From the NCBI RefSeq assembly GCF_002775205.1, contig NC_036447.1:19822501-19886500 (forward strand): a stretch of 64,000 bases of DNA. The letters run 5' to 3'. Position numbers and translations under genes: made by a program. The stretch is from Xiphophorus maculatus (taxonomy: Eukaryota; Chordata; Actinopteri; Cyprinodontiformes; Poeciliidae). Of this stretch, positions 1 to 11,804 are shown piece by piece. Numbering within the stretch: the first letter of the stretch is position 1; each line of letters begins with the position of its first letter. The notes under the pieces are model-generated. The model ran no database searches. It had not been told where the DNA came from and saw nothing but the letters and a program-made list of their open reading frames with translations.

Positions 1-2779
1 AGAAAGAAAGTCAAAAAGGTGTTACAAACGCAGCACATTGCATGCGCTCACAGCTCTGCCCATATCCACTCAAGCAATGGCAGAAATAGGATCCTTTCAA
101 TAACACATCCCAGATGATTTACATTTGACTCATCCTGCAGTTACAACAAGCAACAAAATGGAGCCAGAAGATGTTAAACAAAAGCTAAAATTGGGAAATG
201 TTACACTGCTTTCTCAAATGGTGGTCTAAAAGTGAATTAAAATATGTTCGGTTTACATTGATTTACTTGTTTGTTCAGTGTTTGTCAATATGAAATTACA
301 TTGAGATCTAGTCTCCAGTCTGCTGGCTGCAGGACCTCTCAAGGGCGTATTTTGGACAAGGACCGCTGTCGATCTCTGCATACTTACTGAATGTCTGGGA
401 AAGTGTGTAAAATTATTTTGATTTGTGCAGTTCTGCTCAAATACCGTAATAATTGGATGATCTGTGGCGCGATGTGATGTTGGAAGGGTCTCTGACAGAG
501 ACAAAACTTCATCCAGCACATGAACAACATGAACAAAAGTGTTGAATTGGACAATAAAACGAGACGAAACGACATGCGTTGTGAAAATTTATATGAGGAA
601 TTGCGTCTCGGGTTTTTCCTGTCTTTCAACGTGCCTCTCTGATTTATGGGTCACAATATTTTGTCCTAAAATCCCAAAAGCTATCGCAGGTTTTCTGTGA
701 CCATGTTGCAGCCACACCCAGTGTTAATCTTTTTTTAGATCAGTGGTGTTGGTACAGCGACTGGCTCAGACTTATGCCAGCGAGCAAATGGCTAATAAGC
801 TCCTGCCTCGTGGTCCTCACGTTGTTTTGTTGTGAGCTACGATTTGAGGAATCTGTTTCCTCTGTCGTAGCTAACAACATTCTGCTCACGCTGATAATAT
901 TGGCTCAGTTATGTTGTCCAAGCCCCTGCTAGAATTACTAGTCAAAGCGCGGATTGCATGCTCTTGATGCTAAATCTGTACATTTAAAACCAGCTGCTGC
1001 AAAACTGATTATGTGGTTTAGCTTGAAACTTATGTCAATTATTAAGGAGGGAGAACATTTATTTAAAATGGTTTAACAGTTTAACAAATAATTGTCCAGC
1101 TAGTTGTTTCTGTAAAAAAGCAGGAAAGGTTTTGTGGAAGTCTAAAGTTGCAGAGCATTAATTTAAAGGCCAGATTTTTTTTTTTTTAATTTTTTTTTTT
1201 TTGGGGCGTGGGGAGGTTCTAGTTTTAGAACAGTTTTTAATTGGTAGTGAACTGATGAGTTTTGTGACCAGTTTCAGGCCTCCAGTTTTTGTAAACATGC
1301 CAAGTTTATGCTCTCAACTAGTGATGGACAAAACTGCAGTCTCTATTTGTATTCCTGAGGAAAGTTGATCCTTAACTGTCACAAGCTGCAGTTTTACAAA
1401 TCAAACAGTACTTGAACGTGTCGCAGTGTGTACAACTGCAGCAGATTTGCATCAGACAAAGATAACTGAGACATCAGTCAGCTGTGGATCTTACTGTGTT
1501 TATTATTAGTCATCTGGTGAGGAGAACAAAAGAGAGGAAGAGGAGGGTCTGGAGACAGCAGCAGACGTTCTAATGGCTTCACAATGTAGGACAGAAATTT
1601 GTCACCTTACAAGATTTTTCCACACAATATCAGACACTGCTTGACATTAGTCTTAAGTCGTCTGGTCACTTGAGCTCTAAACGTTTGCAGGCCATTGATT
1701 CAAGGTCAAAACCAGAGATTTTCTTTAAAATTAAGGATTTTTTTTGTACAAGGGCTGAAATATATTCATTTTGCATTTAGGAATTAAAAAGAAAAAAAAA
1801 ATAATATGCACTACCCAGAACTCCCAAATGATAGATTTAGCTTAACTTGGTTCAAGTTCTGTTTTAAGAATAATAATAATCTCATATAGAGCACCTAATG
1901 CTGTCCAATTGGTAATAAAAATTACCCCCAACAAATCAGCCCTACATTGTATTGATAATTCAAGCAGAAAGGGCTGAGCTTTTCACATATTGATTCTTGA
2001 AGTTTTTGGTTTTTTTTGCTTCAAGTGCATTCCTTGCTGCAAATGATCCAGCATTCACTAAATGAATGCTACATTTTGGGCAATAAAATGTTTGCTTACT
2101 TATTTTAAAAAGTAATTGAATTATTTATTTGTATTTGTTAATGTATTTCCAGTATTGTATAAAGTGTTTTATGTGACTAAATGAAAAGTCTCCAGAATGT
2201 GGCACTTTTTTTATCCAGTAAATTGTTAAAATAATTGATAGATGAATCGATTACTAAAATAATCTTTAGTTGCAGCTCTAGTCTGTTTCCACTCTTTCCA
2301 TTTGGTAGAAGCCACCTTTGGGCAGGGACTGATCAGTTTTGCTGCAGTATGGGACAGTCGTGAATTTTTCTCTCTATGCCTGTGATTTTAAACTGACTGC
2401 CTTATAGTTTGTGAAGTTTTGTAGGACCGCTGGACCTTTGACCAACTGGACACACTGTCTCAGGAAGTGGAGGGCAGCAAACCCAAGCCATGAGGCTGAT
2501 GGAAAGGGGTTTTTATGAATAGTGCAGACACATTCACAACATGTCAAGCAATGTTGTGAATGTCACCCTAATTCTTTCACTTACAGTAAATCAGAAGGTT
2601 TGCACACATCTTTTTTAGATGATTTTGGCTAAGAACAAAGCCTGCCACGTTAGATACTCTGACAGCCCCATTCCCTGCTTCTGCTGGTTTGGGGAAAGCT
2701 GCTGCTCCCTGAGCTGCAAGACAGAGCCAACCCCCTTGGTCAAACTGTACCTTTTCTTCTTACCCCACCTCGTCAATAG
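1..2779. other. Non-coding stretch left of the first recognised ilf3 exon
   Basis: I find no exon here that I can assign. The first recognisable ilf3 exon opens with two bases of a split codon, so at least one coding exon lies upstream. The N-terminal half of the DZF domain was looked for by eye in this stretch and not found, so this is probably intron with the first exons left of the window. It holds T-rich runs near 1170-1202 and one dispersed repeat (1757-2285). A segment after an AG at 2412-2415 stays open for some 20 codons but does not resemble the expected DZF sequence. Confidence 0.5.
1757..2285. repeat. Dispersed repeat, copy A
   Basis: This AT-rich segment begins near 'agggctgaa' and ends near 'gttgcagctcta'. 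Such ends are typical of short non-autonomous DNA elements in fish. Blocks inside it recur in the same order at 58925-59440: a 'gagcttttcacat' block, a 'ttgctgcaaatgatc' type block, and 'ggcaataaaatgttt' followed by 'cttattttaaaa'. The two copies are diverged, which suggests an old family. No protein-coding potential is visible. Confidence 0.55.
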
Positions 2780-5700
2780 AAACGCAATCGGTCAACGATC
2801 CGCCGGACGTTCTGGACAGGCAGAAATGCCTAACTGCCTTGGCGTCTCTCCGCCACGCCAAGTGGTTCCAGGTTTGCATTCACGTCATTATTTTTAATTG
2901 ATCTCTCCTTTATGTTTTGTTCAACCTATAGAGAGTGACAGTTTATTAGTTTTATTATATTACCTTTAATATAAAAGGTAATATGCTTACCTTTTATATT
3001 AACTTTAAAGTTAAAGGATGGTCTGCTAATCAATACCAATGACACATGTGGATAACTCATTGGTATGGATTGGATCTTAAGGCTGAGCTTTCTCTGTTTC
3101 AACTCTAGCACTGTGCAAAGATCAGTGAAAACCTGACAGGTCGTGTATTAGTTGATGTGGAGATGGCTCAGTAGTTCTTGCTATTCCATGCTTGCCTTGT
3201 TTTATGAATTGGTTCATGAAAACTCTGAAAGCACAGACCGAGGTCTCTTTGGAGCAGGCAGACAGGCTTTCTGACTCAACTGGTTTTTGTTTTGTGTCCC
3301 AGGCTAAAGTCAGCAATCTCAGTTCTGCTGTCATTGTGATCCGAGTAATGAGGGATTTGTGTAAACGGGTTCCCGATTGGTCACCCCTCTCAGAATGGGT
3401 GAGAAATCTGTTTCTACTTTTCCATATTAGAGCTTGGTAAATGTTTTTGTCCAGCTCAAAATTATACACACAGGCTCATGGTTTACAAAGTACTTAATGT
3501 TTTCTCTCTTATTCAAGAGTAGATTTAATGAAGCAAGGCTAAGGCCTGTTAATGATGCGAATCATTTAGCTTGTTAGTTTCTCTTTTTGATGTCTTAATA
3601 CTAAACACAGCAGGATTATCAAAAGAACTCTGAAGGTCTTAAAAGGACTATGATCTGTTTTAATTTTTTCCAAGTATAATTTTGACTTCAAGTAATGTCT
3701 AACTTGAAATGGTGCTGTTTTTTGTTGTTGTTTTTTTTCACGTAGTCTCTTGAACTGCTGGTAGAGAAAGCCATCAGTACATCTGAGCGGCCAATGGCAG
3801 TAGGTGAATCCTTCCGCAGAGTTTTAGAGTGCGTCGCCTCTGGAATCCTACTGGAAGGTGAGTTTCTCTTCAATCCATAATGGCCTGGAAACCAGCATGA
3901 ATGTCCAAACTGAAACGTGTCTGTTCAAAGACGGCCCCGGCATAAGGGACCCATGTGAAAAGGAAGATGTTGACGCCACTGCAAATCTGACTGAGCAGCA
4001 GCGTGACGACATAACAAAGAGTGCTCAGGTATGGTGAGATACAAAAGCATGCAAATGTTAAAAAACAGAGGTGTTAAGGTTAGTATTTGACATGTCAACC
4101 TTTTTCTCAGTTAAAATGTTTCCAATAGAGCCACTTGCATAATACTCACACCAGTTGTCTTCCACACAAACTGTCTTCCTATTTACTCTGATTTTCAATT
4201 CTTTACATAGATTTTCATCTGGATACAAGTCTAGTGATTTGCTGGGTTATTCAAGCAGTTTAACTTTCACTTGACAGTTTCTTTGACTTTGTTTTTGACA
4301 GTCGGGTCTTGCGCAGTGACTGTGTAGATGTCATTGTAGTTGGAAAAATTGTACCTGCTTTTTCCAGGTGTTTGTTTTTTAAGCTTTACACGGCTTTTTG
4401 ACTCCTGCAACGACTCTTGATTATGCTTCTGACGTCTGACAAGAGGCCTCTTGGCCGTGGCTTTTTTTTGTGATAGTTTTTCTTTTTTCCACTTCTGTAT
4501 TATGGCTGCAATGACCCTCATGGTAACATTTAGAAATATAGCTGTAATAATTACCATTGGTATATTTTGCAACAGTCTTGAGTCTTTACTTTTACTAATC
4601 ATGCCTCTCAGTGCTCTACTCTGGTGAAATGAAAAGGCTCTTTTTTGTAGGTCACCAGTCCTCTATTGGTTCAGACATAACAGCAGGAACTCTTTTTAAA
4701 CACTGATAAAATTCAGCTGGTTACTTGGCTTTCTATGATGTTTACATAGAAAGCCATGTGATCAATACTTTTTTCCATCAATCCATCCATTTCCTAACAC
4801 ACATATCCCTAGTGGGGTCGTGAGGGGTGCTGGTGTCTACCTCCAGAGGTCAACAGGCGAGAGGCGAGGCCACTCTGGACAGGTCACCAGTCCCTTGCAG
4901 CAATACTTATTTCATTACAAATAATTAAATTTATGGACTAATTTGTATTGATTTCTCTCTATTGATTCTTGCTAACATTTGATTATTCCACACAAATATT
5001 AATATAATTACTGAGAAAAACATTGACTTGTTCATTACTTATTTTACTCACCTCAGTTGCAATTAACATCTTGTCTTGCTTAACTTTTTATTTATTTTTT
5101 TTATTTTTTACTCAGTTTGCCTTGAGGCTGTGGGCTTTTGGACAGATGTACAAGGTGTTGGGGATGGACAACAAACCTTATAAATCCCAAAAACTTTTGA
5201 AATACACCCGCAAAGACGGCACAGGTACTAGACAACAGAGATCCTCTGTGGAGCTGCACTTTGTTCAAAGAGTCGGGTCTCAACTTTGTTTCTCTGGCTC
5301 AATGCAGGTCAGATGACTCCTGCTTCTCAATACTTCCTCCCAGCTAAGAGGCCTTATTCAGCAGTGGAGAAAGATGAGGAAGAGTTGACATCAAAAAGCA
5401 AAGAGAAGAAATTTGAAAAAAGCTTTCTAAAGAAACATTGTAAGAACTATGAGAGTACAATAAATTTGTCAAACGGCTGTTGTCTGAGTTCATTTTTATA
5501 CCATTTTTCACCGTTTTCATCTTGTTCCTCTAATAGTTGACCCAAACATAAATCCTGTGATGCGTCTAAACCAGTATCAATCTCGCCTGGAGTATCGGCT
5601 TATCTCTCAAACCGGTCCAGTCCATGAGCCGGTGTTTACCATGTCTGTGGATGTGAAGGGCAAAACCTACGAGGCTTCGGGACCGTCTAAGCGAGCTGCC

Positions 5701-8700
5701 AAGCTGAACGTCGCCATCAAGGTGAAGCTAATAAATCTTCTCTACATAAATGAAGTCAGTTAAGCTCACACCCCTCCCTCAATGTTGGAGGCCTATTACT
5801 GTTGTCAAAGTGGACTGAGGTTAGGCCTGTCAGAAGGAAAACAAACAAAAATGCAAATAGAATTTATTGAGCTTATTTTAATTTGTCAAGCGATTAATTG
5901 ATTTAGTGCTTATTGAGACAGGCTTAGCTGAGGTTCTCCTTCCTACAAACACAAAGCATCAGACTGCAGACTCTACCTAAGCAGATCGCCTGACCAGTAA
6001 ACCTGCTTGTATCAGCTGTTGATTTGGTGTGTTTCTTATTCACAGGCCCTGAAAGATCTTGGTCTTCCAACAGGCCTGGAGTCAAAATCAGAGCTGAGTG
6101 GCGACACTGAAAGCTCTCAGAAATCTGACTCTGCTGCAGCTTCTACCGCATCAGACGAGGTAAAGGACTTTATTTGAACTCTCTTTAAAGAATCATACAC
6201 AGTGCCTTAAGAGAAGAACATTTTTGATTAAATTTTTTCTCTTCAACTGCTAATAGATTGGTCAGGGTCCCCTCTTAACTAAAAATGGGAAGAACCCTGT
6301 GATGGAGCTCAACGAAAAGCGCCGCAGCCTGAAGTATGTGGTGCTTAAAGAGACTGGAAGGTCCAGCGCCAAGTCCTTCGTCATGCAGGTGAGTCAGCAG
6401 CATCATGCTGTACAAACAAATATAGAGGTCAATGTCAGTTTACTTTTTAAATGCAACAACGTGGTGCTTTTTTTTTGAGGATTACAAGGTAATAAAATAA
6501 TATTCCATAAAGTAACTAAACCACAGAATGAGCAATCAATGAAATCAAATAAAACCAAGTAGAAAAAAGCCCACCTTCAAAGGCAATACAAAGTTGTTGT
6601 TTTTTTTGGTTTAGTTTTACTCTAAACTTCAGAGGTGCACTGATCACAGTCTTCTGGCTGCAATAACTCAATTGTTAAAAAGCCTGACCTGCCGATTTTA
6701 ACCAAAAATGATTTATTTTTAGAACCAACACTTTAAGATGTGATACTGCATTTTACTGAAAAAACATTAAACGGTATCTGTGAAACAAAAAAAACAAAAA
6801 AAATTGTTTTAACTGCACATGAAGTAAAGCTCTCAAATATAAATAAAAAGTTAGGACAGAACCTGGCTGGCCTCTCAGTCAGCCTTGTCTCATGGCAAAA
6901 CAAAAGGAGGCAGTAGCTGCTTTTCAGATCTCTGTGTTGGTACAGGAGTTTAGATGGATAAGATTGGTTTGAAATGTAAGTACTGGCAGATTGCCAATCA
7001 CCCAAAATTAAGGAAATCGGGGTCGATCGAGTGGTGATCCCCTACGAAACTTTCATTCACTTGATTTAAAAAGTCAGATATTCAATAAAAGTTTGACCAA
7101 AAATGTAATAAAATGAAGACTTTAGCAGAAATGGTCCAAAGCAAACAGTTTTCTGTCCTGTGTTTCAGGTGGAAGTTGATGGGCAGAAGTTTCAAGGAAA
7201 AGGCTCCAATAAAAAGGAAGCAAAGGCTCACGCTGCCCTCGCTGCTTTGGAAAAGTTATTCCCAAATGATGATGACGCTTCAGACAGCAACAGAATGTCT
7301 GCAAAGAAGAAGGTTATCTACACTGACATGGTAATTTATTGGAGAAACTCCTTTTGATGATTTTATTGTTTTATCGCTTTACATTAAACCATCTAAAATA
7401 TCCTGCTCTACAGCACATCCCAGGATTTGGCACAATCCGTGGTATTCCATCAGATACCGGGGCTCGAAGCTGGGGTCCCAACAGAGGGGTCCAAGCCAGG
7501 GGCCGGGGCCGGGGCCAGCCTTTTGGCGCTGGACCCAGCTATAACACAAGTAAGAGGTTTTACACTGATTGGATAGAGGATCTGCAACAAGAAGCTCATG
7601 GATGAGGAAATCACTAAATGTCTTTTTATTCATTTTAAAGCTAACTACAGCTATGAGAGCAGCGCTGGGACAGGCTATCGTAAGTATTTTGATACCCATA
7701 ATCATGGCCAATCCAGAACACATGAGCATAACCTGCTGGGGATTAAAAGAATCTCACACAGGCAGCGCTCACATCCTTCAATGTGTTTTACCTAAATGTA
7801 CTTTGAACAGGTGATCTCTGTGAATAAGTTTACTTTGGATAAGATTGTGATGAGCACAAATCAATGGAGGGTTATAACTTTTTAAGTGCCTCACACCACA
7901 AATCCGTTGGTATTCCTCTAATTCAATTTACTATAAGGATCTTTTAACATTTAATCTAACAAGTTAAAACATTTATCAGCAGTTTTAAATCAGTTTGAAA
8001 TGGACAAATCATAATATTCACCCTGCTAAAAATATAAATATATCTTCAAGGATAAATCTTAAGAGATTAAAATATATAAATAAAAAAATTCTTAGTATTC
8101 CAAACAGTGTTTTGTTTAGTCCTTCTTTAGACGTTATTATTGCCTGTTGAGCCAAATTTAATAAATTACTTTTTCAAATTTGGATAGTTTTCTTGTCATG
8201 CAGCATCACAGGATTATTTATACTAGAAACCCACTCTTTTAGAGCACAAGTCTAAAGTCTATGCTTTTGTAACTTCTGCCTTGCAGTCAATAAAATGTGA
8301 GGCCATCTGTCCGACAGATAAAGATTGGTCCTAAGATTTGATCATGGGGCAAGACAGTAATCCCAAACACTGCTGCAAATCTACCACAGAATCACTGAGA
8401 AATAAATCAATATGTTGCAAAGAATCAAAATCTCTATCTCACCCTGTTCCAGACCTTAAGAGAACTTTGAAAAATGAATTTCTTCCAAGTCTCAATGAAC
8501 TAAATAAATTCTGTTTACAGAATAGTGGGCCAAAATTCATAAGATATTTATTCATGGGGTTGGTTCAACAGAACATGCTCTGAGATCATAAAAAAATGCA
8601 CTAGAACCATAGGACGGTTACATTTAAATGAGAATGATCTAAAAAGTCTTTAATTTAAACCTGCAGTAACTTAACTATTAAAATATATATATATATTTTT

Positions 8701-9462
8701 TTACATATTTGTTTAAACTGTAACTATGTCCTGACAGTAATTTATGAAAAAAATCAAGCTCATCTGGCTTTTTCCTATGGCCATACTGACATCTGCAGAA
8801 ATACACCGCTCATTCATAAGCAATCAATTTGTCCAGAGGAGAATCTTAGCGCTGTTAATTACACTCATATATGCACTGCTCACACCCTCACAGAGAACTA
8901 ATGGCCTGAATTTGTTTATCTATTTCAGATAAACTTTATGCTAACAATGCTGCCAGCAACACTGGCAAAAACACCAACGTGGCTGAATCGGACAGCAGCA
9001 CAGGCTACGGTACGTTTTACCCAGAGAGCAGCTCCACCTACTCCTCCCCACCCGTACCCAGCACCAGCGACACAAAGGGACAAAGCTACCGCTCCATGCC
9101 CCCACCTGTTGACCAGCAGAGCCCATATAGCTACGGATATGGAGAGGAAAAGAAGAAGATGCTGACCCAAAGCAATCCTGTGGTTCAGGGAGGAAACTCC
9201 TCTGCATACAGCACAGCCTATCCTAGTTCTGTTACAGCAGGACATTCATACGATTACGGTAACAACTGGTTACTCTTGAGATGTCTTTAAATATTTTCAG
9301 TCTGTTGGAGGGAGCAGATGATAAAATAATATATTTCTGATCTGATCTCTCTACACAGGCTGGGGGAACCAGGTCAACTGGGGGAATCAACAGGGATTTG
9401 ACACCTACCAGAACTATGGAGGACAAAACCAGGGCCAGTACTCTGGATACACAAATTACTGA
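2780..9462 (+). CDS. ilf3: Interleukin enhancer-binding factor 3 (NF90/NF110-type dsRNA-binding protein), 5' end missing
   Basis: ILF3 binds double-stranded and structured RNA, pairs with ILF2 through its DZF domain, and acts in RNA stability, splicing, translation and antiviral responses, mainly in the nucleus. Fourteen exons join in frame: 2780-2871, 3303-3398, 3746-3857, 3931-4028, 5116-5224, 5308-5439, 5537-5721, 6046-6159, 6257-6388, 7169-7330, 7414-7549, 7641-7679, 8929-9258 and 9359-9462, ending in TGA. They encode 612 residues. In order these hold the C-terminal half of the DZF domain ([13 protein letters not shown], then LRHAKWFQ), dsRNA-binding domain 1 (about residues 217-285, [18 protein letters not shown]), domain 2 (about 324-394, [31 protein letters not shown]), an RGRGRG box near 438, and a Tyr/Gly/Ser/Gln-rich tail with [12 protein letters not shown]. 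Some DZF-end residues resemble the paralogue STRBP, but the long GY-rich tail favours ILF3. The start codon is not identified. Confidence 0.9.
4775..4910. repeat. Teleost interspersed repeat fragment in an ilf3 intron
   Basis: A stretch starting with repeated 'atccatccat' and containing 'agtggggtcgtgaggggtgctgg' and 'tggacaggtcaccagtc' style blocks matches, from memory, a very common short repeat of fish genomes. It is short and truncated and has no coding content. It lies in the intron between the exons ending at 4028 and starting at 5116. Confidence 0.55.
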
Positions 9463-9688
9463 TCCTTGCAAATAACAACACTGTTTTTTCACCGTTTGTA
9501 AAGTCTGTGTCTTCTGCTTTGATGATAAACCAGAGAACCCTCTTGATTTCATTTTGTTTCATCACTTGTATGTTTTTAGTTGACATTTGGTGAAACAGGT
9601 TTCTTTTAACATCGTCACAGCAGTTTGAAACTGTTTTGTTTCCGTTCTTCATCAGGATGTAATTCTGATTTAAGGATTTGTTGGTGTC

Positions 9689-9694
9689 AATAAA
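9689..9694 (+). terminator. ilf3: ilf3 polyadenylation signal
   Basis: AATAAA lies 227 bases after the ilf3 stop codon. It is the first canonical signal downstream and is followed by a GT-containing stretch ('ttggtctaag'). It probably ends the mRNA near 9710. Confidence 0.75.
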
Positions 9695-9719
9695 GATGCT
9701 CTAACCTTGGTCTAAGAAA

Positions 9720-10385
9720 ACAAGTTTCAGTTAACTGCTTTTTAAAAAGGTTTTGTGGCTATAGATACCTTTAATCAATAGTAAATTGACAGAACATGGG
9801 GTAATCTAGTAATATTTCCTCCATCTATTTGTTGTATCCATCCTTCCTTCCTTAAGCCATCTGGCCATCTATTCCACCATGTGTTTTAGCATCTCTCCAT
9901 GAAACCATTCATCTGTCCAGTTGTCCATCCATACCTCTTTGCAGCTTGTTTCCAGATTCCATGTTTTGATCTTAACCAAAGTAGAAATATGTTCAATATC
10001 CTACAGGAACACCCATTTTTATGTTAAATTGGGCTTAAGGGGACAGAACTGTGGGAATTTAGTTCTGACAAAATCTGACATGAAAACTTCTCTTCAAATA
10101 TTTTAAAAGTCTTATGAGGCTTAATTTAGGTTTGAAAATATATAGTTTTAAAGTGAACTCATGTCTAACTTTCTGGACTTTTATAACTGTGTTTTGTAAC
10201 ATGATCAAAGACACAAAAGAGTTTCCAAGACAGACAACTTGACCCATCCGATTATATAACACGCTCCATTTTCCATAAGAAAAATCTGAAAGACAGAAAT
10301 TGGAGCTGAAAGCAAAGCAGGAAAAAACGTGATTAATGCAGAAGTGTTAGAAGTAAAGTCTAGACACGAGCTATATTAACCATTA
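9720..10385. other. Intergenic stretch between ilf3 and acp5
   Basis: No exon is recognised. The part near 9830-9940 is rich in CCAT/CCTT words, a degenerate simple repeat. The rest is unremarkable AT-rich sequence. Confidence 0.5.
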
Positions 10386-10392
10386 AGGATCA

Positions 10393-10553
10393 CACGTGGC
10401 ACCGGTCACCGCCTGGTCCTGAGTCAGGCTGTGATCAAGGATCATGCCTGTGCAGCGTGGACTCCTGAAGCCTCTCCTCCAGGAGCGCTGATAAATAGCA
10501 GAGGAAGGGGGAGAAGTGTGAGGACACAGTCAGCCAGATCCCATCTCCTCACA
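10393..10553 (+). promoter_or_regulatory. acp5: Candidate acp5 promoter and non-coding first exon
   Basis: Seen directly: a palindromic E-box CACGTG (10393-10398), a consensus AP-1 site TGAGTCA (10420-10426), a TATA-like ATAAATA (10491-10497), then a splice donor-like ACA|GTGAGT with GT at 10554-10555. A transcript starting about 25-30 bases after the TATA-like box would have a short untranslated exon ending at 10553. It could splice to the AG directly before the acp5 ATG (11803-11804). MITF (E-box binder) and FOS/JUN are known drivers of mammalian ACP5 in osteoclasts. Use of these sites in this fish is inference. Confidence 0.5.
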
Positions 10554-11120
10554 GTGAGTTTTTTCAATTTGCTTTTTTTTATCTCAACAAATGTACACCA
10601 TTTGAATAGCTTGTAATTAAAAGGAGTTGTCTGTTGCTTTTTAGGCTTAAGTGTTCTTTCAAAGGTGATCTATTGTGCGTCATTGAACAAGTTGAGATAG
10701 ATTTTTGAGCTATACAAAACATGGTTAAATTTTTTGTACAAAATAATTCTTAGATATTGACATTTTAGTGCACAATTATACAAACTTGTAGATCTTTGAA
10801 AAGCAGAAGTAGAGCCTCCTGCACAACCAGCAAGAATGCAACAAGTGGTTTCTGGATGGGAAGTCGACAACAAAACAATTGTGTTTTCCAGCAGCCATTG
10901 CTGGAAATCACATGAAACTCATACAGAGGTCATGTAGCAGTAAAACCAGCCGACCAAAGACCCTGGAGCTCCCCTTGGGTTGCTAGGTAACAGGCTGTGG
11001 TTGCTGATTTCTGGCATTGCATTCGGAAGGTTTTTGAAATGGCTAATTTTCTAGCATTGATTTAAAAACAATAATTTATTGCCAGAACACGGCTACATGT
11101 TTTTTTAAAACCACCTGAGA

Positions 11121-11420
11121 AAAAATTAAGTTACAAAATTACAAGTATCAAGTCATAATATTATGAGATTAAACTCGTACAAAAAGTCATATTATGAGAA
11201 TAAAGTCAATAGTTTGAGAAAAGTCATAGTAATATGACTTCATTCACATGTCCTTTTGGCTTTATAATTGTGCAACTTTAGTCTCATGATATTGACTATT
11301 TTATAGTACTATTACTTTATTATAATTAGTTTATTCTCGTACAAGTCCATTGTTGTGATATTGCAACTTTAATCAAATCAATTTTTTTTTTGTCTTGGTG
11401 TGACCCTAATACTCTTGTAA
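11121..11420. mobile_element. Fold-back, MITE-like element upstream of acp5
   Basis: The left half carries repeated 'agtcatattatgagaataaagtc' style words and the right half carries their reverse complements ('tgatattgac', 'tttattctcgtacaagt'), so the segment can fold back on itself. It ends in a T-run followed by 'gtcttggtgtgaccctaatactctt', an ending I recall from a common fish fold-back family. There is no coding capacity. Exact borders are uncertain. Confidence 0.5.
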
Positions 11421-11458
11421 AGGTGCCCTTTAAAGTGTCATGATAAAATGAGATGTTC

Positions 11459-11640
11459 TATAAAAGGCAGAGATGCTCTGGAACACTGAACTGTGACCTC
11501 TGACCCTCTCTGCCACATAGATATGGCCACATTGGCTTTTATTATCTCCATCTGGGACGTGACGGCTTCAAGCTGCACCAATCACACTCACGATAGTGTT
11601 GTTGTTGTTTGCAGCAGTCGCAAGATAAAGAGGAAGTACA
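11459..11640 (+). promoter_or_regulatory. acp5: Candidate proximal acp5 promoter with TATA box and PU.1-type site
   Basis: TATAAAAG (11459-11466) is a strong TATA box 339 bases before the acp5 ATG. AAAGAGGAAGTA (about 11627-11638) fits the myeloid ETS factor PU.1 consensus very closely. Mammalian ACP5 is controlled by PU.1 together with MITF and uses alternative untranslated first exons, so a second promoter here would be consistent. The PU.1-type site lies downstream of the TATA box, so the two need not belong to the same start. Function is inferred. Confidence 0.4.
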
Positions 11641-11804
11641 GCCACACACTCTGAGCTAACGTGCAAAACCTGCTCAGCCCGTTCTTCCTCTTTTTTTTTT
11701 GAAACTTTGATCACATGGATGCTGAGTTTCAGATGTGGTCCTGGTTCACTTCTGTTTGATTTATCTTTAAGCGCTCTGAAACTCTGATTATTTTTACTTT
11801 TAAG

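Noticed and set aside
2412..2510. Possible upstream ilf3 exon after an AG at 2414-2415
   Set aside because: No frame resembles the expected DZF sequence, and the phase to the next exon could not be satisfied by eye.
8925..9245. - strand frame opposite the large ilf3 tail exon
   Set aside because: Shadow of a real coding exon; the + strand frame splices in phase with its neighbours.
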